Positions 1 through 7,061 are shown, counted from the stretch's first letter. The stretch: DNA of 7,240 nucleotides from Rhodoferax sp. (GCA_028292075.1 JAQGNA010000034.1:1-7240), one strand, 5' to 3'. Notes: a model not told the origin generated them from the sequence alone. Translations and numbers: made by a program.

Positions 1-3000
1 ACGCCTACCTCTCGCCCATCCTGCGCCGGTATGTGGAGCAGGTGGCCGGTGAAATGCCGGGCGTGAAGCTGTTCTTCATGCAGAGCAGCGGCGGCCTCAC
101 CGACGCCCATGTGTTCCAGGGGAAGGACGCCATCCTCAGCGGCCCGGCCGGTGGCATCGTCGGCATGGCGCGCACCGCGGGGCTGGCCGGGCATGACGAC
201 GTGATCGGCTTCGACATGGGGGGCACGTCCACCGACGTGAGCCATTTCCGCGGCGGGCTGAAGGGCGAGTTCGAGCGCGAGTTCGAGACGCAGGTGGCCG
301 GGGTGCGCATGCGCGCGCCCATGATGAGCATCCACACCGTGGCGGCCGGTGGCGGCTCGATCCTGGCGTTCGACGGCGCGCGCTTCCGCGTCGGGCCGCA
401 GAGCGCTGGTGCCAACCCGGGCCCGGCCAGCTACCGCCGCGGCGGCCCGCTGGCCGTGACCGATGCGAACGTGATGGTCGGCAAGGTGCAGCCGCGTTAC
501 TTCCCCAAGGTGTTCGGGCCGAAGGCCAACGAGGCGCTGGACGACGCCGTGGTCCGCGCCAGGTTCGCGGAACTGGCGGAGCGCAGCGGCCGCAAGGCCG
601 AGGAAGTGGCCGAGGGCTTCATTCACATCGCCGTTCAGCAGATGGCCAATGCCATCAAGAAGATCTCGGTGGCGCGCGGCTACGACGTCACGCGCTACAC
701 GCTGCAGTGCTTCGGCGGCGCGGGCGGCCAGCATGCCTGCCTGGTGGCCGATGCGCTGGGCATGACCAGGGTGTTCGTGCATCCGCTGGCCGGCGTGCTG
801 AGCGCCTACGGCATGGGCCTGGCCGACCAGAACGTGATCCGCGAGCAGGCGGTGGAGTTGAAGCTGGCGCCCGACGCGCTGCCGCTGATCGCCGAGCGGC
901 TCGATGCCTTGGCGGCCGCCGCGCAGGGCGAGCTCACGCGGCCGGAAGTCAGCACCGGCAGCATCGCCTCGCATCGCCGGGTGCACGTGCGTTACGAGGG
1001 CAGCGACTCGGCGTTGATCGTTCCGTTCGTGGACGACATCGGGGCCGCCGACGCGCTGGCCGCCATCACTTCGCGCTTCGAGGCCGCGTACAAGCAGCGC
1101 TTCGCCTTCCTCATGCACGGCAAGGGCCTGGTCGTCGAAGCGGTGTCGGTCGAGGCCGTGGTGGCGGGCGACGCGCCGGCCGAGCCGCATTACCCCACGC
1201 ATCCCGTGCGCGAAGTGCCGCGCCGCGAAACCGTGAAGATGTATTCGGGTGGCGCCTGGCACGATGCCGCGCTGGTGGTGCGCGAAGACCTGCGGCCCGG
1301 CGACGTGATTCCCGGCCCGGCCATCATCGCCGAGAAGAACGCCACCACCATCGTCGAGCCTGGCTGGGAGGCCGCGCTCACCGCCATGGACCACCTCGTT
1401 CTGGAGCGGCGCGTGGCCCGCAAGGTCACCTACGCGGCCGGCACCACGGCCGACCCGGTGCTGCTGGAGGTGTTCAACAATCTGTTCATGAACATCGCCG
1501 AGCAGATGGGCCTGCAGCTGCAGAACACGGCCTACTCGGTCAACATCAAGGAGCGGCTCGACTTCAGCTGCGCGCTGTTCGATGCCGAGGGCAACCTCAT
1601 CGCGAATGCGCCGCACATGCCGGTGCATCTGGGCTCGATGGGCGAAAGCATCAAGACCGTGATCCGCGAGAACGCAGGCCGCATGAAGCCGGGCGACGTG
1701 TTCGCGCTGAACGACCCGTACCACGGCGGCACGCATTTGCCGGACGTGACGGTGATCACGCCGGTGTACCTGAATCCCGAAAGTGCGTCGCCGGACGAGG
1801 CGCCGATGTTCTATGTCGGCGCTCGCGGACATCAGGCTGACATCGGCGGCATCACACCGGGTTCGATGCCACCGTTTTCCACGCGCATCGAGGAAGAGGG
1901 CGTGCAGATCGACAACTTCAAGCTGGTCGATGAGGGGGTGCTGCGCGAGGCCGAGATCCTCGCCCTGCTGGAGAGCGGCGAATACCCGAGCCGCAATCCG
2001 CAGCAGAATCTGGCCGACCTGAAGGCGCAGATCGCCGCCAACGAAAAAGGCGTGAAGGAGTTGCGCAAGATGGTCGACCAATTCGGCCTGGACGTGGTGC
2101 GCGCCTACATGGGCCATGTGCAGGACAACGCCGAGGAGTCGGTGCGCCGCGCCATCACCAACTTGCGCGACGGCCAGTTCACGCTGCCGCTGGACAACGG
2201 CGCGCGGATTCAGGTGGCCATCCGGGTGGACGCGGCCAACCGCCGGGCCGAGATCGACTTCACCGGCACCAGCCCGCAGCAGACCAACAACTTCAACGCG
2301 CCCACGGCCGTGTGCATGGCGGCGGTGCTGTACGTGTTCCGCACGCTGGTGGACGACGACATTCCGCTGAACGCGGGTTGCCTGAAGCCGCTGAACGTGA
2401 TCATTCCCGACGGCTCGATGCTGCACCCGCGGCCACCGGCTTCGGTGGTGGCGGGCAATGTGGAGACGTCCACCTGCATCACCAACGCGCTGCTGGGCGC
2501 GCTCGGCGTGATGGCCGCGAGCCAGTGCACGGTGAACAACTTCACCTTCGGCAGCGAGCGTTACCAATACTACGAGACCATTTCCGGCGGCAGCGGCGCG
2601 GGGCCGATCACCGATGCCGAAGGCAAGATCACCGGCGGCTTCAACGGGACCAGCGTGGTGCAGACGCACATGACGAATTCGCGGATGACGGACCCGGAAG
2701 TGCTGGAGTTTCGTTATCCGGTGCGGCTCGAGAGTTATGCGATCCGGCAGGGTTCGGGTGGCACCGGCCAGTGGACCGGTGGCAACGGCGGCATACGCCG
2801 GGTGCGCTTCCTCGAGCCGATGACGGCCAGCATTCTGTCGAACGGCCGGCTGCAAGGCGCCTTTGGACTGGCCGGTGGTGGCGCCGGTGCCGTGGGCATC
2901 AACCGCGTGGTGCGGGCCGACGGGCGAGTGGAAGAGCTGGCGCACATCGGCCAGGTGGAGATGCAGCCGGGCGATATCTTCGAGATCCATACGCCGGGTG

Positions 3001-3035
3001 GCGGCGGGTATGGCGAGGCTGTCAAGAAGGGCTGA
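1..3035 (+). CDS. Fused hydantoinase A/B family protein, probable ATP-dependent 5-oxoprolinase, 5'-truncated by window edge
   Basis: Family enzymes hydrolyse cyclic amides such as 5-oxoproline (to glutamate, ATP-dependent) or hydantoins, in the cytoplasm. The frame is open from base 3 without a start, so the first visible codons (AYLSPILRRYVEQV) are internal; the GTG at 33 is not the real start. About 1010 residues are visible. The HyuA-like part runs to about 1440 and holds the phosphate-binding motif GFDMGGTSTDVS (207-242) and MQSSGGL near 78-98. The HyuB-like part starts near 1452 (DPVLLEVFNNLF) and carries NDPYHGGTHLPDV (1710-1748), HQADIGG (1830-1850) and the typical C-terminal HTPGGGGYG (from 2988). 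Both halves share one uninterrupted frame, as in eukaryotic-type 5-oxoprolinases of about 1200-1300 residues, so roughly 200 N-terminal residues should lie upstream. It ends in tandem stops TGA-TAG. Substrate (oxoproline, hydantoin or N-methylhydantoin) cannot be fixed from sequence alone; 5-oxoprolinase is the best guess because of the fusion. Confidence 0.9.
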   Translation, partial: AYLSPILRRYVEQVAGEMPGVKLFFMQSSGGLTDAHVFQGKDAILSGPAGGIVGMARTAGLAGHDDVIGFDMGGTSTDVSHFRGGLKGEFEREFETQVAGVRMRAPMMSIHTVAAGGGSILAFDGARFRVGPQSAGANPGPASYRRGGPLAVTDANVMVGKVQPRYFPKVFGPKANEALDDAVVRARFAELAERSGRKAEEVAEGFIHIAVQQMANAIKKISVARGYDVTRYTLQCFGGAGGQHACLVADALGMTRVFVHPLAGVLSAYGMGLADQNVIREQAVELKLAPDALPLIAERLDALAAAAQGELTRPEVSTGSIASHRRVHVRYEGSDSALIVPFVDDIGAADALAAITSRFEAAYKQRFAFLMHGKGLVVEAVSVEAVVAGDAPAEPHYPTHPVREVPRRETVKMYSGGAWHDAALVVREDLRPGDVIPGPAIIAEKNATTIVEPGWEAALTAMDHLVLERRVARKVTYAAGTTADPVLLEVFNNLFMNIAEQMGLQLQNTAYSVNIKERLDFSCALFDAEGNLIANAPHMPVHLGSMGESIKTVIRENAGRMKPGDVFALNDPYHGGTHLPDVTVITPVYLNPESASPDEAPMFYVGARGHQADIGGITPGSMPPFSTRIEEEGVQIDNFKLVDEGVLREAEILALLESGEYPSRNPQQNLADLKAQIAANEKGVKELRKMVDQFGLDVVRAYMGHVQDNAEESVRRAITNLRDGQFTLPLDNGARIQVAIRVDAANRRAEIDFTGTSPQQTNNFNAPTAVCMAAVLYVFRTLVDDDIPLNAGCLKPLNVIIPDGSMLHPRPPASVVAGNVETSTCITNALLGALGVMAASQCTVNNFTFGSERYQYYETISGGSGAGPITDAEGKITGGFNGTSVVQTHMTNSRMTDPEVLEFRYPVRLESYAIRQGSGGTGQWTGGNGGIRRVRFLEPMTASILSNGRLQGAFGLAGGGAGAVGINRVVRADGRVEELAHIGQVEMQPGDIFEIHTPGGGGYGEAVKKG

Positions 3036-3050
3036 TAGCGGCGCCCCGCC

Positions 3051-3150
3051 CCCACCCAGGCCCTCCCCCGGGAGGGGAGGGAGGTAAACCGGACTCCGGG
3101 TGTCGCTCCTCCCCATACCGGGGGGAGGCCGGGAGGGGGCTCTCCCTCCC
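3051..3150. repeat. GC-rich intergenic element with three C/G-run hairpins (REP-like)
   Basis: Between the oxoprolinase stop and the terminator lie alternating C-rich and G-rich runs that form three inverted repeats. CCCTCCC (3061-3067) pairs with GGGAGGG (3070-3076). CCTCCCC (3108-3114) pairs with GGGGAGG (3122-3128), leaving a 7-base loop. GGGAGGG (3131-3137) pairs with CCCTCCC (3144-3150), leaving a 6-base loop. The first pair has only two unpaired bases, so its inner pairs cannot form as drawn. The same arm sequences recur, so arms could also pair across hairpins. Such elements are often dispersed in intergenic DNA of GC-rich Proteobacteria. Whether this one is multicopy in its genome cannot be seen here. 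Confidence 0.55.
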
Positions 3151-3157
3151 ACCTGCA

Positions 3158-3195
3158 CCAATGACAAAGCCCGCCGAAGCGGGCTTTGTCATTGG
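3158..3195 (-). terminator. Intrinsic terminator with perfect 17-bp stem, probably bidirectional
   Basis: The arm CCAATGACAAAGCCCGC (3158-3174) is exactly complementary to 3179-3195, with a 4-base loop (3175-3178). Read on the minus strand the loop is TTCG closed by a C-G pair, the very stable C(UUCG)G tetraloop. It lies 18 bases past the stop of the minus-strand helix-hairpin-helix gene and about 120 bases past the + strand oxoprolinase stop. Position and symmetry fit termination of both convergent transcripts. There is no long T run after either arm; the only T/A stretches are the AAAG/CTTT inside the stem. Confidence 0.8.
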
Positions 3196-3213
3196 ACGGC
3201 GAGACGCCGACGC

Positions 3214-3777
3214 TTACTTCGCGGCGCTGGCCGCTGCAACCGGCTTGGCCGACGCCGTGGAAGCGCTGGCCGCGGCCTTTTCTTCCTTCTTGGCCTTGGC
3301 TTCTTCCTTCTTGGCCTTCTTGGCATCGGCCTTGGCCTGCTTGTCGGCGGCCTTCTTGGCCTTGGCTTCGTCGGCGCTCGGCTTGGCATCGGCCTTGGCC
3401 ATCGGGGCAGCGGTGGCGGTGGTGGTGGTGGCGGCTGCCGGGGTCACGGCAGCCGGCTTGGCGGCCTTGGTGTCCTTCTTGGCTTCAACCTTGGCTGGCA
3501 ACGCGTTGGCGCCCTTGTAGGCGTCGCCGTTCACCGTCATGCCTTCAGCGGAGAACTTGGCGGCATTGCCTTCGCCCACACCCTTGATGCGTTCAATGAA
3601 ATCGTTCCAGTCCTTGAAGTTGCCCTTCTTGCGCTCGTCGAGGATGCGGGTCGAGATGGACGGACCGACACCCTTGACGCCGTCGAGGTCGGCCGCGGTG
3701 GCCTTGTTCACGTCGACCGCGGCAAAGGTGGCAGCCGCATACAGCATGGCCATGGCGGCGAGGATCTTCTTCAGCAT
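3214..3777 (-). CDS. Exported helix-hairpin-helix (ComEA-like) protein with lysine/alanine-rich tail
   Basis: The protein has 187 residues and is probably periplasmic. Residues 1-19 are a signal peptide: MLKK, a hydrophobic core, and a probable cleavage after TFA (19) or the next Ala. Residues 20-84 form a ComEA-type DNA-binding module: VDVNKATAADL, a first hairpin GVKGVGP (33-39), then a second IKGVGEGNAAKF (64-75). ComEA binds incoming DNA in competent bacteria; a DNA role here is inferred from the fold. Residues from about 90 on are low-complexity Ala/Lys/Thr, with a run of K, A and E at 137-168 including two KAKKEE units (154-159, 161-166). The start at 3777 is chosen because AAGGAG lies 5 bases upstream and the signal peptide begins there; a longer frame to 3834 would put about 19 unlikely residues before it. 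It is convergent with the oxoprolinase gene and divergent from the DinB gene. Short ComEA-like proteins are common in Burkholderiales; the tail is less typical. Confidence 0.85.
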   Translation of the reverse strand: MLKKILAAMAMLYAAATFAAVDVNKATAADLDGVKGVGPSISTRILDERKKGNFKDWNDFIERIKGVGEGNAAKFSAEGMTVNGDAYKGANALPAKVEAKKDTKAAKPAAVTPAAATTTTATAAPMAKADAKPSADEAKAKKAADKQAKADAKKAKKEEAKAKKEEKAAASASTASAKPVAAASAAK

Positions 3778-3782
3778 GGGAA

Positions 3783-3788
3783 CTCCTT
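3783..3788 (-). promoter_or_regulatory. Ribosome binding site fixing the start of the helix-hairpin-helix gene
   Basis: On the minus strand AAGGAG sits 5 bases before the ATG at 3777. No comparable site is found before the in-frame upstream ATG at 3834, so it decides in favour of the shorter protein that opens with a signal peptide. Confidence 0.75.
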
Positions 3789-3854
3789 GGAACGTTGAAT
3801 CCAGCTTGGCAAGATGCGGCCGGTAGAACTTCAACGAGCCTTGCCATCGGCGGG

Positions 3855-3883
3855 TTGACCCCGGCTAGACTTCAACCCAATAT
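3855..3883 (+). promoter_or_regulatory. Possible sigma-70 promoter of the DinB-family gene
   Basis: TTGACC (3855-3860) matches the -35 consensus at five of six bases. It is followed after 17 bases by CAATAT (3878-3883), a weaker -10 with three of six matches. Transcription would begin about 7 bases before the ATG at 3897, leaving almost no leader. That fits the absence of a ribosome binding site there. I saw no equally good promoter for the divergent minus-strand gene in this 119-bp spacer. Confidence 0.35.
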
Positions 3884-3896
3884 TTACCTTCCAGAC

Positions 3897-4442
3897 ATGA
3901 GCGCTCCCTTCATCGACAACTACCGCTGGCTTGCGCGCTACAACGCGTGGTTTAACGCTCGCCTGTACGACGCCTGCGAACGCCTGGACGAACCTGCCCG
4001 CCGCCTCGACCGAGGCGCCTTCTTCGGGTCGGTGCACCGCACGCTGAACCACCTGGTGGTGGGCGACATGGTCTGGTTGCGCCGATTACGCCAGTGCGGT
4101 GTCGACCACGGTTGCCCGTTCGAGGCGTTGAGCGATGCCGTGCTCGACATGCCGGCGGGCACCACGCTGTCGACCGAGCTCTTTGCCGACTGGGCCGCGC
4201 TGCGCGCCCGGCGTGCCGCGCTGGATGCCGCCATCGAGTCGTGGCTGGCGCAGGCACCCGCCGACTTTCCCGAGTGGACCCTGCGCTACGCCAACACCGA
4301 GGGCGTGCAGCGCGCGCACCCTGCGTGGCAGGCGCTGACGCACTTCTTCAACCATCAGGCGCACCACCGCGGGCAGGTCACCACGTTGCTGATGCAGGCC
4401 GGCGTGGATGTGGGCGTGACCGACATGGTCGCCCTTCTTTGA
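3897..4442 (+). CDS. DinB-family (four-helix, metal-binding) protein
   Basis: The protein has 181 residues, a usual length for the DinB/DUF664 superfamily. These proteins have a four-helix bundle with a three-histidine metal site; some members are thiol-dependent transferases and many have no known function. Visible signs are the N-terminal YRWLARYNAWFNARLYDAC helix, NHLVVGDMVWL with His52 and Asp57, and the C-terminal HFFNHQAHHRGQ (149-160). His52, His153 and His157 are the likely metal ligands. The first ATG giving the family-typical N-terminus (MSAPFIDNYRWL) is at 3897. The frame is open further upstream to about 3795, but those codons cross the spacer and look non-coding. No clear ribosome binding site precedes the start. 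The amidotransferase gene begins 43 bases downstream on the same strand, so the two may share a transcript. The DinB name does not imply a DNA polymerase; the substrate is unknown. Confidence 0.88.
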   Translation: MSAPFIDNYRWLARYNAWFNARLYDACERLDEPARRLDRGAFFGSVHRTLNHLVVGDMVWLRRLRQCGVDHGCPFEALSDAVLDMPAGTTLSTELFADWAALRARRAALDAAIESWLAQAPADFPEWTLRYANTEGVQRAHPAWQALTHFFNHQAHHRGQVTTLLMQAGVDVGVTDMVALL

Positions 4443-4485
4443 TCCACCTCGCCGCAGACTCGCCGCCGATGAATGCTCCCCGCCC

Positions 4486-5220
4486 ATGAATGCCATCCTG
4501 ATCGTCCAGATGACCCGTCCACCGGAGGCGGTGCAAGCCGTGTTCGGCGAGCAGCCGGACTGGTTCCGCGAAGTATTCCAGGCGCACGGCATTGCGACCC
4601 GCACCGTTTGCCCGTCGGACGGCGACTTGCTGCCCGAGCCGGATGCGGTGGCGGGCGCCATCATCACCGGCTCATGGGCCATGGTGACCGACCGTGCCGA
4701 CTGGAGCGAACGCACCGCCGCCTGGGTGCGCGCCATGGTGGCGGCCGAGCGGCCGCTGCTGGGCGTCTGCTATGGGCACCAGCTGATGGCCCATGCGCTC
4801 GGCGGGCAGGTCGATTACCACCCCGCCGGCCCGGAGGTGGGCTGTCATGCCGTATCGATGAACGCGGCCGCGCAGGGCGATGCCTTCTTCGCGGCGCTGC
4901 CCCCGCAGTTCGATGCGTTTCTGACGCACGAGCAGAGCGTGCTGGTGCCGCCCGCTGGTGCCACGGTGCTCGGCCGGTCCGACCACGATCCACACCAGAT
5001 CCTGCGCTACGGGCCACGGGCCGTATCGGTGCAGTTCCATCCCGAATTCACCCCGCGGCTGATGGGTGCGTGCATCGAGCGGCGCGCCGTGTGGCTGGGG
5101 GAGCAGGGGCGAGACATGGCGGCCATGCTCGCGGGGCTGGTGCCGACGCCGCATGCGCAGGGCCTCCTTCACGCGTTCGCCGTCTTGGCAGGTGTCGTGC
5201 CCGTGGCCGCCACGGCTTGA
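4486..5220 (+). CDS. Stand-alone class I glutamine amidotransferase (GMP-synthase-like glutaminase domain)
   Basis: The protein has 244 residues and consists of a single GATase-1 domain, which releases ammonia from glutamine or cleaves a gamma-glutamyl bond. The nucleophile is Cys95 in LLGVCYGHQLMAHALGG, the standard elbow. His185 and Glu187 in VQFHPEF complete the triad. TGSWAMVTD (61-69) stands where the GMP synthetase glutaminase subunit has its G-S-P/x-S-V-x-D loop, and THEQSV (147-152) replaces the usual H-x-D-x-V segment. No synthetase domain is fused or adjacent, so the ammonia acceptor is unknown. Similar stand-alone proteins are annotated only as 'glutamine amidotransferase' in many Proteobacteria. 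The ATG at 4486 gives the expected MNAILIVQ first strand; an ATG at 4470 is out of frame. No good ribosome binding site precedes it, so coupling to the DinB gene 43 bases upstream is plausible. The C-terminal 30 or so residues are Ala/Val-rich and probably not part of the core fold. Confidence 0.88.
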   Translation: MNAILIVQMTRPPEAVQAVFGEQPDWFREVFQAHGIATRTVCPSDGDLLPEPDAVAGAIITGSWAMVTDRADWSERTAAWVRAMVAAERPLLGVCYGHQLMAHALGGQVDYHPAGPEVGCHAVSMNAAAQGDAFFAALPPQFDAFLTHEQSVLVPPAGATVLGRSDHDPHQILRYGPRAVSVQFHPEFTPRLMGACIERRAVWLGEQGRDMAAMLAGLVPTPHAQGLLHAFAVLAGVVPVAATA

Positions 5221-5309
5221 ACGGCGTGACCGTTTGAACGGTGCGTGACTTTCGTCCTTGCAGGCCGAGTAGGTGACCGTCATGCCGACCCGGTTTCGCG
5301 CCGGTTGCC
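5221..5309. other. Non-coding spacer with short direct and inverted repeats
   Basis: This is the first part of the 251-base gap between the amidotransferase and garD. It holds a near-direct repeat: TTGAACGGCGTGAC (5217-5230, starting inside the stop region) and TTGAACGGTGCGTGAC (5234-5249). Within it is an inverted repeat, ACCGTT (5229-5234) with AACGGT (5237-5242). No T-run terminator is visible. A 26-codon frame from the ATG at 5282, with AGGTGA upstream, runs into the garD promoter and is not called as a gene. Confidence 0.45.
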
Positions 5310-5338
5310 TTGACGTCGCCTGCAGTTTGCGGCATCAT
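5310..5338 (+). promoter_or_regulatory. Sigma-70-like promoter of garD
   Basis: TTGACG (5310-5315, five of six consensus bases) and CATCAT (5333-5338, four of six) are separated by an ideal 17 bases. The predicted transcription start is near 5345, giving a leader of about 127 bases to the chosen garD start. It is the best promoter match I could see in the window. Confidence 0.6.
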
Positions 5339-5344
5339 CACGGG

Positions 5345-5361
5345 CAGTTATCAGACAACTG
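5345..5361 (+). promoter_or_regulatory. Palindromic operator, probably for a FadR-subfamily GntR repressor
   Basis: CAGTTATCAGACAACTG is an odd-length palindrome centred on A5353, with seven of eight base pairs symmetric; only A5350/C5356 breaks it. The core TTATCAGACAA resembles the T-N-G-T-C-N-G-A-C-N-A type of site bound by FadR/FCD-type GntR regulators, the class that often controls sugar-acid catabolism genes. It begins at the predicted transcription start, where a bound repressor would block initiation. No regulator gene lies in this window, so the cognate protein is inferred. Confidence 0.55.
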
Positions 5362-5385
5362 ATGACCGCTGCGGCCTGGAAAGAC

Positions 5386-5390
5386 GGAGA
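5386..5390 (+). promoter_or_regulatory. Ribosome-binding-like site for an alternative upstream garD start
   Basis: GGAGA lies 6 bases before an in-frame ATG at 5397. Use of this start would add 25 residues to GarD. The site competes with AAGGA (5457-5461), which lies 10 bases before the ATG at 5472. Family length favours the latter, while spacing favours the former. Confidence 0.35.
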
Positions 5391-5471
5391 CACGGAATGA
5401 CCGCCGGTCTTGCCCCGGCCGAGCTACATTCCCAGAACACATTCCCCGCCAGGTCGAAGGATCGCCCCCAC

Positions 5472-7061
5472 ATGTCCGCCCCCGCCGCCCAAGCTCCCCT
5501 CTACATCCGCATGCACGACGCGGACAACGTGGCCATCGTCGCCAACGACGGCGGTCTGCCGCCGGGCACCGTCTTTCCTTCGGGACTGACGCTGCGCGAC
5601 CATGTGCCGCAAGGCCACAAGGTGGCCCTAGTCGACCTGCCCGCCGACAGTGTGGTGCGCCGCTACAACGTGCCGATCGGCTTTGCCATGAAGGACATTC
5701 CCGCCGGCAGCTGGGTGCATGAGCGGCTGCTCAAGATGCCCGCCGCCCGCGAGCTCACCAACCTGCCCATGGCCACCGTCAAGCCAGAGCCACAGCCGCC
5801 GCTCGAGGGTTACACCTTCGAAGGTTTCCGCAACCTCGATGGCTCGGTTGGCACGCGGAACATCCTGGCCATCACCCAGACGGTGCAGTGCGTGGCCGGC
5901 GTGACCGACTTCGCCGTGCAGCGGATCAAGGCCGAGCTGCTGCCGCGCTTTCCGAATGTGGACGACGTCGTGGCGCTCGAGCATTCTTACGGCTGCGGCG
6001 TGGCCATCGACGCGCCAGACGCCATCATCCCGATCCGCTCGCTGCGCAACATCAGCCTGAACCCCAATTTCGGTGGCGAGGTGATGGTGGTGAGCCTGGG
6101 CTGCGAGAAGCTGCAGCCCGAGCGGCTGCTGCCGCCCGGCTCGATTCCGCTGGTAGACGAGCGCAACGTGGCCGACATCGGCGAAAACGCGAACCCAAGG
6201 CTCGACGTGGTCTGCCTGCAGGACGACGCGCACGTCGGCTTCATGTCGATGATCGAATCCATCATGCGCCAGGCCGAGGAGCACCTTGAGCGCCTGAACG
6301 CACGCCGCCGCGAGACCGTGCCGGCCAGCGAGCTGGTGGTGGGCGTGCAATGCGGCGGCAGCGATGCGTTTTCGGGCGTGACCGCGAATCCGGCCGTCGG
6401 CTTCTGCACCGACCTGCTGGTGCGGGCCGGCGCGCGCGTGATGTTCTCGGGAGTGTCGGAGGTGCGCGACGGCAGCGACCAGCTCACCTCGCGCGCCACC
6501 TCGGCCGAGGTGGCGGCCTCGATGATCAAGGAGATGGCCTGGTACGACAACTACCTGCAGCGGGGCAGCGTAGACCGCAGCGCCAACACGACGCCGGGCA
6601 ACAAGAAGGGCGGCCTGTCGAACATCGTCGAGAAAGCCATGGGTTCGATCGTCAAGTCGGGCTCGTCGCCGATCTCCGGCGTGTTGTCGCCGGGAGAAAA
6701 GCTGAAACAGCGTGGCCTGATCTATGCCGCCACGCCGGCCAGCGACTTCATCTGCGGCACGTTGCAACTCGCCGCCGGCATGAACCTGCATGTGTTCACC
6801 ACCGGGCGCGGCACGCCCTACGGCCTGGCCCAGGTGCCGGTGATCAAGGTGGCCACGCGCAGCGACCTGGCACGCCGCTGGCACGACCTGATGGACGTGA
6901 ACGCCGGCACCATCGCCACCGGCGAGAAAACGATCGCCGACGTGGGCTGGGAGATGTTCCAGCTGATGCTCGACGTGGCCAGCGGCCGCAAGAAGACCTG
7001 GGCCGAACACTGGAAACTGCACAACGCGCTGGTGCTGTTCAACCCGGCGCCAGTTACTTGA
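5472..7061 (+). CDS. garD: Galactarate dehydratase (UxaA/GarD family)
   Basis: GarD dehydrates galactarate to 5-keto-4-deoxy-glucarate, the first step of galactarate catabolism in the cytoplasm (EC 4.2.1.42). The 529 residues compare with about 523 for E. coli GarD, as I recall it. Residues about 9-80 form the SAF domain ([30 protein letters not shown]). The catalytic part follows with [24 protein letters not shown] (171-176), [23 protein letters not shown] (Cys211), [18 protein letters not shown] (Cys294), [26 protein letters not shown] (Cys428), [11 protein letters not shown] and the GarD-like end FNPAPVT. These blocks point to GarD rather than altronate dehydratase UxaA. Residues about 221-245 look roughly ten longer than the E. 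coli loop I remember. The ATG at 5472 gives the family-typical N-terminus; another in-frame ATG is at 5397. The promoter and palindrome upstream suggest repression lifted by an aldarate or its catabolite. No other galactarate gene is visible within the window. Confidence 0.93.
   Translation: MSAPAAQAPLYIRMHDADNVAIVANDGGLPPGTVFPSGLTLRDHVPQGHKVALVDLPADSVVRRYNVPIGFAMKDIPAGSWVHERLLKMPAARELTNLPMATVKPEPQPPLEGYTFEGFRNLDGSVGTRNILAITQTVQCVAGVTDFAVQRIKAELLPRFPNVDDVVALEHSYGCGVAIDAPDAIIPIRSLRNISLNPNFGGEVMVVSLGCEKLQPERLLPPGSIPLVDERNVADIGENANPRLDVVCLQDDAHVGFMSMIESIMRQAEEHLERLNARRRETVPASELVVGVQCGGSDAFSGVTANPAVGFCTDLLVRAGARVMFSGVSEVRDGSDQLTSRATSAEVAASMIKEMAWYDNYLQRGSVDRSANTTPGNKKGGLSNIVEKAMGSIVKSGSSPISGVLSPGEKLKQRGLIYAATPASDFICGTLQLAAGMNLHVFTTGRGTPYGLAQVPVIKVATRSDLARRWHDLMDVNAGTIATGEKTIADVGWEMFQLMLDVASGRKKTWAEHWKLHNALVLFNPAPVT

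Noticed and set aside
707..1840. 377-residue + strand frame inside the oxoprolinase gene
   Set aside because: It is Arg/Ala/Gly-rich and lies in another frame of a clearly coding gene with continuous family motifs.
3416..3435. GGT-rich run resembling a microsatellite or G-quadruplex motif
   Set aside because: It encodes the Thr/Ala stretch of the exported protein on the minus strand; the G runs are only two long, so a stable quadruplex is not supported.
3100..3798. Long + strand open frame, Gly/Leu-rich, opposite the helix-hairpin-helix gene
   Set aside because: It is the antisense of the low-complexity Lys/Ala tail and overlaps the terminator. The minus frame has a ribosome binding site, a signal peptide and a recognisable domain; this one has none.
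3824..3876. Near-direct repeat TAGAACTTCAAC (3824-3835) and TAGACTTCAAC (3866-3876) in the divergent spacer
   Set aside because: Short and imperfect, with no symmetry or promoter-linked spacing; could be chance in a 119-base region.
5282..5362. 26-codon frame ([12 protein letters not shown]...) with AGGTGA upstream, before garD
   Set aside because: It spans the predicted garD promoter and ends in the operator, so it would not be on the garD transcript; no family resemblance.
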